NCBI RefSeq assembly: GCF_040047665.1
Contig: NZ_CP157355.1
Coordinates: 3,472,001 to 3,536,000, forward strand
Length of the DNA stretch: 64,000 nucleotides
Direction: 5' to 3'
DNA from: Chitinibacter sp. FCG-7
GTDB taxonomy: Bacteria > Pseudomonadota > Gammaproteobacteria > Burkholderiales > Chitinibacteraceae
The notes beneath the pieces were generated by a model, which was given only the letters and a program-made list of their open reading frames with translations, did no database searches and was not told where the DNA came from. Each line of letters begins with the position of its first letter. Within the stretch, counting starts at the first letter, position 1. Below, one piece after another: positions 27,235-37,593 of the stretch. A program made the translations under genes and the position numbers.

Positions 27235-28527
27235 ATGCTGGACGCTTTTTTCAAGCTCAAAGAGCATGGGACTGATGTTAAAACCGAAGTCATCGCGGGT
27301 TTTACAACATTCCTGACCATGGCCTATATCGTGTTTGTCAATCCGTCCATTCTGGCGCTGACCGGCATGGATTTTAACGCGGTCTTTGTGGCTACTTGTC
27401 TGGCTGCGGCGCTGGGCACGGCGATTATGGCGCTAGTGGCCAACTATCCGATTGCATTGGCACCCGGCATGGGCTTGAACGCCTACTTCACCTTTACCGT
27501 GGTCAAGGGTATGGGCGTGTCATGGCAAGTGGCCTTGGGCGCCGTGTTTGTTTCCGGCATTATTTTCCTGATTGTTTCGCTGTTTAAAGTGCGCGAGGCG
27601 ATTGTGAACGCGATCCCGCACTCGCTCAAGCTGGCGATCTCGGCCGGGGTGGGGATGTTTCTGGCGATTATCGCGCTGAAAAACGCCGGTGTCGTAGTTG
27701 GCTCTCCCGCCACTCTGGTGACTTTGGGCGATATTCATTCGCCGACCACCTTGCTTGCGATCTTTGGTTTCTTCCTGATTATTGCGCTGGAATACCGCAA
27801 GATTCATGGCTCGATCATCATTTCCATTCTGGCAGTGACGGCGATTTCAATTGCGCTGGGCCTGTCCGAATTCAAAGGCGTGTTTTCTGCGCCGCCGTCA
27901 ATGGCGCCAACATTCATGCAAATGGATATCGCAGGTGCGCTCAATGTCGGCCTGCTGGGAGTGGTGTTTGTCTTTTTCTTTGTCGACCTATTTGATACCA
28001 CTGGTACTTTGGTGGGCGTATCGCACCGCGCCGGTTTGCTCGATAAAGATGGCAAACTGCCACGCCTGAAAAAAGCCTTGCTGGCCGATTCGGTCGCCAT
28101 TACTGCCGGTGCAGCTATGGGCACATCGTCTACGACAGCGTATATCGAGTCGGCGGCGGGCACTGCCGTTGGCGGGCGTACAGGCCTGACTTCATTGGTG
28201 GTGGCCATCCTGTTTCTGCTGGCGTTGTGGTTTTCGCCGCTGGCGGCAACTGTCCCGGCCTATGCGACGGCACCAGCGCTTTGCTATGTTGCGGTACTGA
28301 TGACACGCGGTCTGGCTGAAATTGAATGGAACGATCTGACCGAGTCCGCGCCAGCGGTAATGACCGCGCTGGCGATGCCATTTACCTTCTCGATTGCCGA
28401 TGGTATTGCATTTGGTTTTATCAGCTATGCTGTGATCAAGTTGCTGGCGGGCCGCCGAGACGATTTAAGCCCGGCAGTGCTGATTATTGCCGGTCTGTGG
28501 GTTGTTAAATTTGCCTTTTTCCACTGA
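27235..28527 (+). CDS. NCS2 (AzgA-type) purine permease
   Basis: 430 residues, around 12-14 membrane segments. AGFTTFLTMAYIVFVNPSIL, YPIALAPGMGLNAYFTFTVV and DLFDTTGTLVGVS are blocks of the adenine/guanine/hypoxanthine permease subgroup (E. coli AdeP/GhxP). The two phosphoribosyltransferases immediately downstream show that imported bases are salvaged. ATG 27235 is preferred to 27217 because GGGGAAGAG precedes it. Confidence 0.93.
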   Translation: MLDAFFKLKEHGTDVKTEVIAGFTTFLTMAYIVFVNPSILALTGMDFNAVFVATCLAAALGTAIMALVANYPIALAPGMGLNAYFTFTVVKGMGVSWQVALGAVFVSGIIFLIVSLFKVREAIVNAIPHSLKLAISAGVGMFLAIIALKNAGVVVGSPATLVTLGDIHSPTTLLAIFGFFLIIALEYRKIHGSIIISILAVTAISIALGLSEFKGVFSAPPSMAPTFMQMDIAGALNVGLLGVVFVFFFVDLFDTTGTLVGVSHRAGLLDKDGKLPRLKKALLADSVAITAGAAMGTSSTTAYIESAAGTAVGGRTGLTSLVVAILFLLALWFSPLAATVPAYATAPALCYVAVLMTRGLAEIEWNDLTESAPAVMTALAMPFTFSIADGIAFGFISYAVIKLLAGRRDDLSPAVLIIAGLWVVKFAFFH

Positions 28528-28536
28528 GATTGACTG

Positions 28537-29115
28537 ATGACTTCGCCACTGATTGTCGAGCCGCAGATCGTTGAGCCCCCGTACGCTGGATACATTCGCT
28601 CGCGGATACGTACCGTGCCGGATTGGCCGCAACAGGGCGTGATGTTTCGCGACATTACGCCGCTATTGCAGGACCCAAAAACATTCCGGGTACTGGTGGA
28701 TATATTCGTGCATCGCTATATGGACCAGCAGCTGGATGTGGTCGCTGGCGTTGACGCGCGCGGTTTTATTCTGGGAGCGGTTGTGGCGTACGAGCTTAAT
28801 CTGGGTTTTGTGCCGGTGCGTAAAAAAGGCAAGCTGCCGTTCGATACCGTGGCCGAAGAGTACGAGCTTGAATATGGTTCGGCCACCGTTGAGCTGCACG
28901 CCGATGCGTGCAAGGCGGGTGACAGGGTGTTGCTGATTGATGATCTGGTGGCCACGGGTGGCACCATGATCGCGGCGGCCAATCTGCTTAAACGCATCGG
29001 CGCGAATGTGGTTGAGGCGGCTGCCATTGTTGATTTGCCCGAGCTAGGTGGCTCGAATCTGGTGCGCCAGCAAGGCATAGAATTGTTTACCGTTTGTGAT
29101 TTTGCCGGTCATTAA
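28537..29115 (+). CDS. apt: Adenine phosphoribosyltransferase
   Basis: 192 residues. The PRPP-binding motif [28 protein letters not shown] and [10 protein letters not shown] are typical of Apt. It converts adenine and PRPP to AMP. Ten bases after the permease stop, and its last codons overlap the upstream region of hpt. Confidence 0.96.
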   Translation: MTSPLIVEPQIVEPPYAGYIRSRIRTVPDWPQQGVMFRDITPLLQDPKTFRVLVDIFVHRYMDQQLDVVAGVDARGFILGAVVAYELNLGFVPVRKKGKLPFDTVAEEYELEYGSATVELHADACKAGDRVLLIDDLVATGGTMIAAANLLKRIGANVVEAAAIVDLPELGGSNLVRQQGIELFTVCDFAGH

Positions 29116-29134
29116 CCGGCCTGAGGATGTCATC

Positions 29135-29689
29135 GTGACTATGGAACTACCTGAAGCCCGTACCATTTTGGATAACGCCGATTGTCTGCACCCGGAGTCC
29201 GAGGTGCTGGCCGCACTCGATCAAATGGGCGAGGCCATGTGCCAGGCTTTAGCGCACACCAATCCGGTGGTGTATACCGTACTGAACGGCGGGTTGATTG
29301 TGGCAGGACATTTGTTGCCACGCCTGAAGTTCCCGCTGGAAATGGCCTATCTGCATGCCACGCGTTACCGCAATGAAACTTCAGGCGGCGAGCTGGACTG
29401 GAAGGTAAAGCCACGCGAAGACATGCGCGGTCGCACAGTAGTGATTGTTGACGATATTCTCGACGAAGGCCACACGCTGGCGGCCATTGTTGATTATTGC
29501 AAGCAGCAGGGTGCCAGCGCGGTTCACGTCGCGGTGCTGATCGACAAAAAACATAATCGCAAAGCGACGGGCATCAAGGCCGATTTTGTCGGCATGGAAG
29601 TTGAAGATCGCTTTCTGTTCGGTTGTGGCATGGATTACCAGGGTTACTGGCGCAATACGCTGGCGGTTTACGCCGTCAAAGGGCTGTAA
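29135..29689 (+). CDS. hpt: Hypoxanthine-guanine phosphoribosyltransferase
   Basis: 184 residues from GTG 29135. The PRPP loop VVIVDDILDEGHTLAAIVDY and the VYTVLNGGLIVAGHLL block identify a type I purine PRTase of the Hpt group (annotated as hypoxanthine-guanine PRTase in Neisseriales). GAGGA eight bases before GTG supports this start; the longer frame from 29096 overlaps apt. Completes a permease-apt-hpt purine salvage unit. Confidence 0.9.
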   Translation: MTMELPEARTILDNADCLHPESEVLAALDQMGEAMCQALAHTNPVVYTVLNGGLIVAGHLLPRLKFPLEMAYLHATRYRNETSGGELDWKVKPREDMRGRTVVIVDDILDEGHTLAAIVDYCKQQGASAVHVAVLIDKKHNRKATGIKADFVGMEVEDRFLFGCGMDYQGYWRNTLAVYAVKGL

Positions 29690-29733
29690 AGTTCGCCTTT
29701 GCGCTCGCCAGTATGTCCTTGCAAGGGGGAGAT

Positions 29734-31389
29734 ATGGCGAGCAGCGCAGATATTGTAGTTAAGCATTTCCGCCAGATTCTGATCTGGCCCTTGCAGTTGA
29801 TGCCTACGCCGCACAAAGATGGCGAACATCGGGCGATGGGGCGGCAGTGGGAAGCGATGGAAGAAGCTGCCGCAGCCGGTTCGCCGTGGCAGCCGCGCCC
29901 GACCGAGTTTGATGGCGATCCCGAGCAGTTTGAAGAGCGACACTATCGGGAGTTTGTCACCTTCCTGCCTTATGTTCAGCGGTTTTTATATGGCGAAAAC
30001 AGGGCTTCCAATCTGGGGAGCTACGGCCATTCGCCGCTGCATGTTTTTCGCCGCACCGACATCAGCACCGTGCTGATGATGTTCAAAGATGGTGCAGTTC
30101 ATCATTTCAAAGTTGCCCATATCGACCTGTATTTCTTCTACGACGTCGACGTGGTGATCCTCGCGTTTGAGATCATGGGGGATAATCTGCCGCTTAAGCG
30201 CGTGCAGGATGCACTATTCCGGTTTGGTCGCGCCTTTCCGGCTCAGTGGGATGAGGATGCAACCGCGGCCAATTGCCTGCGCAAGGTGGCGTGGCTCAAT
30301 GCGGATGGCGACGTCATTGCCGAATCTGATTTTGAAGACCGCGCGGGCTATCTGGCTCACCTGGGGCAGTATCGTGCGCCCCGTATGGCGGCGCACTGGG
30401 ATTTTCTGCTGCAGCCACTGGTTTTGCATCACTCGTCGGCTGTGGGTGCCTTGCGCTATCGGCAAATTGAATATCACCGCATGCCGATTCTGGCCTATCT
30501 GGCGGTGGATGATCCGTTCAAGCTCAGCGAAGAAGATTTTTACCGGCTGGGCATGGTGACCCGGCCCGGTCATAGCGATTCCCAGCCCTACACACAGAAA
30601 ATGTTCGATGAGTTTGAGCGCACTTGCTGCTATGACCGTTTCTGGGTTCCCGAGCGAGGCCATGCCACAGCCTCTACCCGGATGATGTGTAATGGTCACG
30701 CCTTTGTGATGGTGGGTATGCATGGCAACGAGTTCTATTCCAACCCCTACACGGGCATACTGGGGCAATTTCGACATCAGCATTTTTTGATGGCGCTGAT
30801 TGCGCATTTTCACAAAGCCGCTTTGCTGATGTTTTCTGATCGCCTGGCCGTGGCTTTGTCCGAACTCAACTTGAAAGATGTTCGTTCAATCAGGACTTTC
30901 AAGCGGGAAATCCGGCTTTTGCTGGAAGGTTTTTTGCGTTTCAACCAGCGTTACTGGTTTCGGGAAGTTTCCAACCAGGTGGTGTCTGATCAGCTCTTTC
31001 AAATGATGTCGCATCATTTGAGTACCGATAGATTGCATCAGGATGTTAAAGACTCGGTGCAAAGCATGAATCAGTATCTGGAAAATGACGATTTGCGCCG
31101 GCAAGCCGATACCGTCGTGCGTTTGACCGTGGTGACGGTTTTTGGTTTGATCGGCACGACAATTACCGGCTTTCTAGGCATGAATCTGTTTGGTTTGGCC
31201 GATGAGTCTGGCTGGATCAAACTGGCGTACTTTGCGATGGTCAGTGTGCCGATTGTCTGGCTGATTTTTCTCACCGTGGCCAAATCCAAGGTCTTGTCCG
31301 AGTTTCTGGATGCCGTTTCGGACGAAAGAATCAGCTTTGTACATACGGTCAAAATTCTTGCAAATATCTGGCGCAAAAAGAAATCATGA
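29734..31389 (+). CDS. CorA-like membrane protein with a long N-terminal domain
   Basis: 551 residues. The C-terminal 100 residues hold two membrane helices with GMNLFG after the first, the position of the GMN pore motif of CorA Mg2+ channels. The 420-residue N-terminal part begins IVVKHFRQILIWPLQLMPTPHK and is longer than the CorA funnel domain (about 280 residues). It includes a His-rich stretch (RGHATASTRMMCNGHAFVMVGMHGNEFYSNPYTG). The start is ATG 29734 with AAGGGGGAG upstream. A cation-transport role is inferred only from the GMN motif and topology. Confidence 0.72.
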   Translation: MASSADIVVKHFRQILIWPLQLMPTPHKDGEHRAMGRQWEAMEEAAAAGSPWQPRPTEFDGDPEQFEERHYREFVTFLPYVQRFLYGENRASNLGSYGHSPLHVFRRTDISTVLMMFKDGAVHHFKVAHIDLYFFYDVDVVILAFEIMGDNLPLKRVQDALFRFGRAFPAQWDEDATAANCLRKVAWLNADGDVIAESDFEDRAGYLAHLGQYRAPRMAAHWDFLLQPLVLHHSSAVGALRYRQIEYHRMPILAYLAVDDPFKLSEEDFYRLGMVTRPGHSDSQPYTQKMFDEFERTCCYDRFWVPERGHATASTRMMCNGHAFVMVGMHGNEFYSNPYTGILGQFRHQHFLMALIAHFHKAALLMFSDRLAVALSELNLKDVRSIRTFKREIRLLLEGFLRFNQRYWFREVSNQVVSDQLFQMMSHHLSTDRLHQDVKDSVQSMNQYLENDDLRRQADTVVRLTVVTVFGLIGTTITGFLGMNLFGLADESGWIKLAYFAMVSVPIVWLIFLTVAKSKVLSEFLDAVSDERISFVHTVKILANIWRKKKS

Positions 31390-31485
31390 AAATCTTGCAT
31401 GGCAAGCTGATCACCGTGCATCTCGATTTGCGCCAAGTCGTGTTAGAATCCTGCATCTTTCAACGATTACGGATGCTTCCCGCTC

Positions 31486-32733
31486 ATGTTCTCGAAGTCC
31501 CAAACTATCGCCTCTTACGATCCAGATCTCGCTGCAGCAATCGCTGCTGAAGTTGTTCGTCAGCACGAACACATCGAGTTGATCGCGTCTGAAAACTACA
31601 CCAGCCCAGCCGTGATGGAAGCCCAAGGCTCTCAACTCACGAACAAATACGCTGAAGGCTACCCAGGCAAACGCTTTTACGGCGGTTGCGAACACGTTGA
31701 CGTGATCGAACAACTGGCGATTGATCGCGTAAAAGCATTGTTTGGCGCTGAATATGCCAATGTGCAGCCACATTCAGGCTCGCAAGCCAATCAAGCCGTT
31801 TACTTCTCGATCCTGAAGCCGGGCGACACTGTGATGGGCATGAATCTGGGTCATGGTGGTCACCTGACTCACGGCTCTCCTGCCAACCTGTCGGGCAAAT
31901 TGTTCAACATCGTTGCTTACGGTCTGAACGAAAACGAAGAAATCGATTACGACGATATGGAACGCGTCGCGATGGAAACCAAGCCAAAACTGCTGATCGG
32001 CGGCGCTTCAGCCTACGCCCTGCGTTTTGACTGGGCGCGCATGCGTGAAATCGCCGATAAAGTGGGCGCTTACTTTATGGTCGACATGGCGCATTACGCT
32101 GGTCTGATCGCTGCTGGCGTATATCCAAATCCAGTGCCACACGCGCATTTCGTAACGTCAACCACGCACAAAACATTGCGTGGCCCACGCGGCGGTATCA
32201 TCTTGGCTAAAGCCGAGTTTGAAAAATCATTGAATTCAAACGTATTCCCGACACTGCAAGGCGGCCCGCTGATGCACGTGATTGCAGGTAAAGCGGTGGC
32301 TTTCAAAGAAGCGGCGACGGAAGAATTCAAAGAATACCAAAAACAAGTTTTGCTGAACGCGCAAGCGATGGCAAAAACTTTGGCAGAGCGCGGTCTGCGT
32401 ATCATCTCTGGTCGCACCGAGTCGCACGTATTCCTGGTTGATCTGCGTCCTAAAGGCTTGACCGGTAAAGCAGCTGATGCTTTCTTGGGTAAAGCCCACA
32501 TTACTGTGAACAAAAACGCGATCCCGAACGATCCGGAAAGCCCGTTTGTGACTTCAGGTATCCGTATCGGCGCACCAGCGATTACGACCCGTGGTTTTAA
32601 AGAAGCTGAAGCGATCCAGGTTGCGAACCTGATTGCCGACGTTCTGGACAATCCGGAAGACGAAGCGAATATCGCCGCAGTGGCAGCCAAAGTGAAAGCG
32701 TTGACTGCACAATTCCCAGTTTACGGCGCGTAA
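31486..32733 (+). CDS. glyA: Serine hydroxymethyltransferase
   Basis: 415 residues. The PLP lysine is in [56 protein letters not shown] and [12 protein letters not shown] are fully conserved. Interconverts serine and glycine and supplies one-carbon units; nrdR and the rib genes follow, the usual neighbours. Its own terminator is at 32760-32795. Confidence 0.98.
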   Translation: MFSKSQTIASYDPDLAAAIAAEVVRQHEHIELIASENYTSPAVMEAQGSQLTNKYAEGYPGKRFYGGCEHVDVIEQLAIDRVKALFGAEYANVQPHSGSQANQAVYFSILKPGDTVMGMNLGHGGHLTHGSPANLSGKLFNIVAYGLNENEEIDYDDMERVAMETKPKLLIGGASAYALRFDWARMREIADKVGAYFMVDMAHYAGLIAAGVYPNPVPHAHFVTSTTHKTLRGPRGGIILAKAEFEKSLNSNVFPTLQGGPLMHVIAGKAVAFKEAATEEFKEYQKQVLLNAQAMAKTLAERGLRIISGRTESHVFLVDLRPKGLTGKAADAFLGKAHITVNKNAIPNDPESPFVTSGIRIGAPAITTRGFKEAEAIQVANLIADVLDNPEDEANIAAVAAKVKALTAQFPVYGA

Positions 32734-32759
32734 CTTTTTACTCGCGTACGCTGAAAAAG

Positions 32760-32795
32760 AGGTGGGGCATTGCGCTCCACCTTTTGTGTTTTTTA
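32760..32795 (+). terminator. terminator after glyA
   Basis: AGGTGGGGC / GCTCCACCT stem with one G-U pair, followed by TTTGTGTTTTTT. Confidence 0.8.
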
Positions 32796-32802
32796 GTCAA
32801 AG

Positions 32803-32875
32803 TTAAACTCAAAGCGCTCACGCCGCGTAGCTTCGTCTTCGGCTTTTCGCCTTGCGTGGAAGCTTTTGTTTAATT
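32803..32875 (-). repeat. SR88 structured repeat, degenerate copy 3 (reverse orientation)
   Basis: Read on the minus strand it gives ACAAAAGCTTCCACGCAAGG followed by AAGCCGAAGACGAAGCTACG. That aligns with CAAAAGTTTTCGTGCAAGG and AGCCGAAGACAGTAC of the copy at 37594. The 3' arm is diverged. Confidence 0.5.
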
Positions 32876-32880
32876 GCTTG

Positions 32881-32929
32881 ATGTATGTTCTTGAACTTGA
32901 TGTGCAGCAATGCATACAGCTCAATACCT
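32881..32929. repeat. PAL49 degenerate copy
   Basis: ATGTATGTTC at the left and CTCAATACCT at the right at exactly 49-bp spacing in the glyA-nrdR gap. Three mismatches from the hexamer pair, so weaker than the other copies. Confidence 0.4.
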
Positions 32930-33018
32930 AACTAGAGTATATGCGGGCTTGAGATTTTTATGCTCGCCCTGATTTAATACTCATTGATCTTTTTCGATCT
33001 TTTGCCCGGGGTTCGTTA

Positions 33019-33486
33019 ATGAAGTGCCCATTCTGTGGTTCCCCTGATACGCAAGTCGTTGACTCGCGCGTATCTGATGAAGGCGACGTCGTTCGTCGCC
33101 GTCGCCGCTGCACGATTTGCGACAAGCGCTTTACGACTTTTGAAACCGCCGAAGTGCGTATGCCGCAGGTGGTTAAACAGAACGGCCAGCGCGCCGAGTT
33201 TGATCGTGAAAAAGTCCGCACCAGCTTCTTGCGCGCCCTGCATAAACGCCCCGTCCCGACCCCGCTCGTTGACGAAGCCATTTCCCGCATTATTCAGAAA
33301 GTCCTCACCGTCGGTGAGCGCGAAATCATGTCGCGCCAGATTGGCGAGATGGTGATTGCCGAGCTTGCCAAGCTTGATAAAGTGGCTTATATCCGTTTTG
33401 CCTCGGTCTACCGCTCGTTTCAGGACGTTGAAGATTTCCGCGACGTTCTTCGTGAAGTCAGCAATCGTGAAGTGACGAAGGAATAA
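33019..33486 (+). CDS. nrdR: Transcriptional repressor NrdR
   Basis: 155 residues. The N-terminal zinc ribbon [17 protein letters not shown]...[16 protein letters not shown] is followed by an ATP-cone domain. NrdR senses ATP/dATP and represses ribonucleotide reductase genes, none of which lie here. Two bases separate it from ribD, so it probably shares the riboflavin message. Confidence 0.98.
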   Translation: MKCPFCGSPDTQVVDSRVSDEGDVVRRRRRCTICDKRFTTFETAEVRMPQVVKQNGQRAEFDREKVRTSFLRALHKRPVPTPLVDEAISRIIQKVLTVGEREIMSRQIGEMVIAELAKLDKVAYIRFASVYRSFQDVEDFRDVLREVSNREVTKE

Positions 33487-33488
33487 GC

Positions 33489-34631
33489 ATGTTTACCGCT
33501 TTCGACCATGCAATGATGGCCAAGGCGTTGCAAATCGCAGCGCAAGGCGCGCATTTGACGACGCCCAATCCCTGCGTCGGTGCCGTGCTGGTGAATCACG
33601 GACAAATCATCGGCTACGGCCACAGCCAGGCCGCTGGCGGTGCGCATGCGGAAATCATGGCGCTGAAAATGGCGAAAGCCCGCGCGCCCGAGCTGATTGT
33701 CGGTGCCACAGCCTACGTCACGCTGGAGCCTTGCAGCCATTTTGGCCGCACGCCACCGTGCGCCAACGCGCTGATCGGTGCTGGCGTTGATCGGGTCGTC
33801 GCTGCGCTGCGCGATCCGAATCCGCTGGTGGCCGGGCAGGGTCTGGCGCGTCTGGCGACGCACGATATTGCAGTTGCGCACGGTCTGCTGGCCGCGCAGG
33901 CACGCGAACACCATAAAGGCTTTCTGTCGCGAATGATTCGTCAGCGCCCATGGCTGCGCGTCAAGCTGGCTGCCAGTCTGGATGGGCGCATCGCGCTTGA
34001 GAATGGCCAGTCGCAATGGATTACCGGCGCGGCCGCCCGCGCCGATGTGCAAAAACTGCGCGCCAGATCGTGCGCCATGCTGACAGGCATCGGCACCGTG
34101 CTGGCCGACGATCCACAATTGAATGTGCGCGATTTTCCGGCTTCACAACAAGTCCGCCAACCGCAGCGTGTCGTGCTCGACAGCCAGCTGCGCACCCCCG
34201 CCAATGCCCGGATTCTGGTCGATGGTGGCAAAACACATCTGCTGACCACGCTGAATGTAGCGCAATCCGTCAGTCCTTACGACGCGACCAACGTCACCGT
34301 TGCCACGCTGCCTGCGCAAGATGGCAAGCTTGATTTGCACGCAGTGTCTGCCTACCTGGGCCAGCAGGGTTTTAATGAAGTCACCGTCGAGGCGGGCGGC
34401 AAGCTGGTCGGCGCTTTGCTGCAAGCTGGCCTAGTCGATGAAATCATCCTGTATCAGGCCATGAGCCTGATCGGCAAGGGACAGGCGATGGCCGATTTCA
34501 GCTTGGCCGATTTAAACGATCAGTACCGCCCGACTGTGATCGAACGCCGCATGGTTGGCGACGATCAGCGCATTACCTTGCGCTTGACCGACCCAAACAG
34601 CGTCTTCGCTGAAAGTACTTCAGGAGCGTGA
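33489..34631 (+). CDS. ribD: Bifunctional pyrimidine deaminase/reductase RibD
   Basis: 380 residues. The deaminase domain has the zinc site GGAHAEIMAL and TLEPCSHFGRTPPC. The C-terminal reductase domain includes RPWLRVKLAASLDGRIA and VTVEAGGKLVGALL. It performs steps two and three of riboflavin synthesis. Confidence 0.97.
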   Translation: MFTAFDHAMMAKALQIAAQGAHLTTPNPCVGAVLVNHGQIIGYGHSQAAGGAHAEIMALKMAKARAPELIVGATAYVTLEPCSHFGRTPPCANALIGAGVDRVVAALRDPNPLVAGQGLARLATHDIAVAHGLLAAQAREHHKGFLSRMIRQRPWLRVKLAASLDGRIALENGQSQWITGAAARADVQKLRARSCAMLTGIGTVLADDPQLNVRDFPASQQVRQPQRVVLDSQLRTPANARILVDGGKTHLLTTLNVAQSVSPYDATNVTVATLPAQDGKLDLHAVSAYLGQQGFNEVTVEAGGKLVGALLQAGLVDEIILYQAMSLIGKGQAMADFSLADLNDQYRPTVIERRMVGDDQRITLRLTDPNSVFAESTSGA

Positions 34632-34632
34632 A

Positions 34633-34815
34633 ATGAGCGATAACAAGCAATTACTTTGCCCGGATTGTGGCAAGGAAATCGAAGTTCTGGCCGCTTGCGG
34701 TGCGAAAAGTTATTTCTGTAATCACTGCAACGAGTTGAAATCATCGGCACGAGTTCGCGCTGGAAATCCTGCAGTGTTTCCTGAGCCATCATCAATTCCC
34801 GAGCACAAGGATTAA
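34633..34815 (+). CDS. Small double zinc-ribbon protein (YfgJ-like)
   Basis: 60 residues: a CPDCGKEIEVLAACGAKSYF start and CNHCNELKSSARV give two Cys pairs (CPDC and CNHC) for one zinc-ribbon knuckle pair. It sits one base after ribD with AGGAG overlapping the ribD end, and one base before ribE, so it is translated as part of the operon. Role unknown; YfgJ/zinc-ribbon resemblance is tentative. Confidence 0.75.
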   Translation: MSDNKQLLCPDCGKEIEVLAACGAKSYFCNHCNELKSSARVRAGNPAVFPEPSSIPEHKD

Positions 34816-34816
34816 T

Positions 34817-35449
34817 ATGTTCACAGGCATTATTCAGGCCGTTGGCCAGATTGAAGACGTCAAAACGTTTGATGGCGGTGTTCAGCTGACCGTGAATGCG
34901 GCCGATCTTGATATGTCCAATGTGGTACTGGGGGATAGTATTGCCCACAGTGGCGCATGCATGACGGTGATCGAGCTGATACCCCCTAATCGTTACAAAA
35001 TTGATGTTTCTGATGAGTCACTGCGCTGCACCGTGGGTTTGAGCGAGGCGGGCGGCAAGGTGAATCTGGAAAAAGCCCTGCGGCTGGGCGATATGCTCGG
35101 TGGCCATATGGTATCCGGTCACGTTGACGGCGTGGGCAAGGTGATCAGTTTTGAGCCGGTTGGCGAAAATCGCGAGCTGGTGATCTGCGCGCCCAAAAAT
35201 CTGGCCAAATACCTGGCCGCCAAAGGCTCGGTGGTCGTGAATGGCGTTTCGCTAACGACCAATACCGTGCGCGACACGGCGGATGGTTGCGTGTTTTCAA
35301 TCAATCTGATTCCGCACACGCTGACCGTCACCACGTTGGGGCAATTAATCGCCGGTGCGAGCGTCAATCTGGAGATAGACCTGATTGCGCGCTACGTTGA
35401 GCGCATGGTTTCATCGGGCACCGTTCAAATAGGAGTGACCTCAGCATGA
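34817..35449 (+). CDS. ribE: Riboflavin synthase (alpha chain)
   Basis: 210 residues with the [13 protein letters not shown] start, and two lumazine-binding halves ([17 protein letters not shown]... and [16 protein letters not shown]...). It dismutates 6,7-dimethyl-8-ribityllumazine. The [10 protein letters not shown] insertion in the first half is encoded by an ATACCCCCT stretch that lines up with a weak PAL49 match (34936-34984). Overlaps ribB by four bases. Confidence 0.97.
   Translation: MFTGIIQAVGQIEDVKTFDGGVQLTVNAADLDMSNVVLGDSIAHSGACMTVIELIPPNRYKIDVSDESLRCTVGLSEAGGKVNLEKALRLGDMLGGHMVSGHVDGVGKVISFEPVGENRELVICAPKNLAKYLAAKGSVVVNGVSLTTNTVRDTADGCVFSINLIPHTLTVTTLGQLIAGASVNLEIDLIARYVERMVSSGTVQIGVTSA
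34936..34984. repeat. Weak PAL49-like match inside ribE
   Basis: TAGTATTGCCC at the left and GCTGATACCC at the right, exactly 49 bp, two mismatches in the left hexamer. Coding context. Confidence 0.3.
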
Positions 35450-36540
35450 GCCAGATTTCCCCCGTACATGAAATTGTTGCCGAACTCAAAGCCGGGCGCA
35501 TGGTTGTGCTGGTTGACGAGGAAGACCGTGAAAACGAAGGCGATCTGGTACTGGCGGCTGACTTTGTTACGCCCGAAGCGATTAACTTTATGGCCAAATT
35601 TGGCCGTGGCCTGATTTGCCTGACCCTTACCCCCGAGCGCTGCAAAACGCTAAATCTGTCGACGATGGTCTCGAGCAATGGCTCATCATTTGGCACCAAT
35701 TTCACCGCATCGATTGAAGCGGCCGAAGGCGTCAGCACCGGGATTTCGGCGCATGATCGAGCACTCACGATCCGCAAAGCCGTGGCTTTTGACGCCAAGG
35801 CCAGCGATGTTGTGTCGCCTGGTCATATTTTCCCGGTGATGGCGCAGCCCGGTGGCGTGCTGGTGCGTGCGGGACATACGGAGGCCGGTTGTGATCTGGC
35901 GATGATGGCTGGCTTGACACCTGCGTCGGTGATTTGCGAAATCATGAACGACGACGGCACGATGGCGCGCCTGCCTGAATTGCTGGTTTTTGCCCAGGAA
36001 CACAATCTGAAAATCGGTACGATTGCCGATTTGATTAATTACCGTAGCCGCACCGAAACGCTGATCGAATGCGTCGGCCGCCGCCCGGTACGCACTTTTG
36101 CTGGCGAGTTCGAGCTGGCGGTTTATCGCGACAAACTCACCTCGGCAACGCATCTGGCTCTGGTTAAAGGCCAGCCCTGTGCCGATGAAGACACGCTGGT
36201 TCGCGTGCACGAGCCGCTGTCGGTGATCGACTGGCTTGATCTGGATGCGCGTAGCCATTCATGGAGTATCGAGTCGGCGCTGCAAGCGATTGAACAAGCG
36301 GGCAAGGGCGTGATGGTGCTCTTGCATCGCGCTGAAGATGGTAGCGATCTGCTAGCACGTGCTCTGCCTGAGCTCAAACTAAATAAACCGCAGAAATGGG
36401 ATATGCGTACCTACGGTATTGGCGCGCAGATGCTGAAAGATCTGGGTGTTGGACGCATGCGCCTGATGTCGCCCGAGCGCAAGATCCCGAGCATGACTGG
36501 CTTTGGTCTGGAAATCACTGGCTTTTATCAGACTGAATAA
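35446..36540 (+). CDS. ribB: DHBP synthase with degenerate GTP cyclohydrolase II domain
   Basis: 364 residues. The N-terminal half is a complete 3,4-dihydroxy-2-butanone-4-phosphate synthase ([26 protein letters not shown]). The C-terminal half resembles RibA ([14 protein letters not shown]...), but the zinc-binding Cys triad and the SECLTGD region are replaced by [16 protein letters not shown]. It therefore cannot be an active GTP cyclohydrolase II. A separate ribA must exist elsewhere. This fusion type is known in Neisseriales and other proteobacteria. Confidence 0.92.
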   Translation: MSQISPVHEIVAELKAGRMVVLVDEEDRENEGDLVLAADFVTPEAINFMAKFGRGLICLTLTPERCKTLNLSTMVSSNGSSFGTNFTASIEAAEGVSTGISAHDRALTIRKAVAFDAKASDVVSPGHIFPVMAQPGGVLVRAGHTEAGCDLAMMAGLTPASVICEIMNDDGTMARLPELLVFAQEHNLKIGTIADLINYRSRTETLIECVGRRPVRTFAGEFELAVYRDKLTSATHLALVKGQPCADEDTLVRVHEPLSVIDWLDLDARSHSWSIESALQAIEQAGKGVMVLLHRAEDGSDLLARALPELKLNKPQKWDMRTYGIGAQMLKDLGVGRMRLMSPERKIPSMTGFGLEITGFYQTE

Positions 36541-36615
36541 GCAGCTTTAAAGACTAATTTGAGCTTACTGCCGCTGGCGGTGAGCGAATAGAACGAATAT
36601 TGAAAAGGATAAAAA

Positions 36616-37086
36616 ATGAGCGTGGAAGGCATTGCATTGATTAAACCTGATTTGTCTGGCACCGGCCTGCGCATTGGCGTGGTGATGAGCCGTTTTAATA
36701 CGCCAATTTGCGAAGGCTTGCGCGACAATTGTTTGGACGAGCTGATCAAGCTGGGCGTTGCGCCGCAAGATATTTTGCTCAGTAGTGTTGCTGGTGCGCT
36801 GGAAATCCCGCTTGTGCTTCAAACCATGGCGGCCAGCGAGCGTTTTGACGCGCTGATCGCGCTGGGCGCGATTATTCGCGGCGAAACTTATCATTTTGAA
36901 CTGGTGGCCAACGAGTCCGGCGCAGGCGTAACCCGGGTGACGCTCGATTTTGGCTTGCCGATTGCCAATTGCATTTTGACCACTGAAACGGACGAGCAAG
37001 CAGAAGTCCGTGTTATCGAAAAAGCGCGCGAAGCCGCGCGTGTTGCGGTAGAAACCGCTAATTTAGTAAAGGCATTACAAGCATGA
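36616..37086 (+). CDS. ribH: 6,7-dimethyl-8-ribityllumazine synthase
   Basis: 156 residues. [11 protein letters not shown], the [15 protein letters not shown] loop and [21 protein letters not shown] with its catalytic His are conserved. Assembles as a capsid-like shell or pentamer. Stop overlaps the nusB start (ATGA). Confidence 0.97.
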   Translation: MSVEGIALIKPDLSGTGLRIGVVMSRFNTPICEGLRDNCLDELIKLGVAPQDILLSSVAGALEIPLVLQTMAASERFDALIALGAIIRGETYHFELVANESGAGVTRVTLDFGLPIANCILTTETDEQAEVRVIEKAREAARVAVETANLVKALQA

Positions 37087-37571
37087 CCGAAGAACAGAAA
37101 ACACCGCCCGCAAAAAAACCGCCAATGAAGTCCGCCCGCCGCCGTGCGCGCGAATTTGCGGTGCAGGGGGTGTATCAATACCTGATGAGCCACGACACGG
37201 TAAATAATATTGACCTCTATCTGCGTGGCAGCAGCACTTATTTCACCAAGGCCGACGCCAATCTCTACCGCGCCATTCTGTTTGGCGTGATCAAGGATGC
37301 GGCCAAACTGACGAGTGCACTTGAGCCGCACGTTGATCGCCCGCTGGAAGAAGTCAGCACCGTTGAGCTGGCTGTGCTCTACACCGGCGCCTTCGAAATT
37401 ATGTCGATGCCCGAAACGCCGTATCCGGTGATTATCAATGAAGCGATCGAGCTGACCAAAACCTACGGCGGCAGTGATGGTCACCGTTTCGTCAATGGCG
37501 TACTCGATAAGCTGGCTGAGCTGGTGCGTAGCACCGAATTTGCCGCCATTCGCGCCAAACGTCAGGGTTGA
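37083..37571 (+). CDS. nusB: Transcription antitermination factor NusB
   Basis: 162 residues. [18 protein letters not shown] and the C-terminal [32 protein letters not shown] are typical. Binds boxA RNA with NusE/S10 during rRNA transcription. The ribH-nusB-thiL order is the common one. Confidence 0.97.
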   Translation: MTEEQKTPPAKKPPMKSARRRAREFAVQGVYQYLMSHDTVNNIDLYLRGSSTYFTKADANLYRAILFGVIKDAAKLTSALEPHVDRPLEEVSTVELAVLYTGAFEIMSMPETPYPVIINEAIELTKTYGGSDGHRFVNGVLDKLAELVRSTEFAAIRAKRQG

Positions 37572-37593
37572 TTGGCAGCTCGGAAGTCATTGA

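Noticed and set aside
31390..31485. Possible glycine riboswitch before glyA
   Set aside because: Only 96 bp, with none of the conserved glycine aptamer blocks.
33487..35445. Possible FMN riboswitch controlling the rib genes
   Set aside because: Genes are packed with gaps of a few bases; no RFN element is visible upstream of ribD, ribE or ribB.
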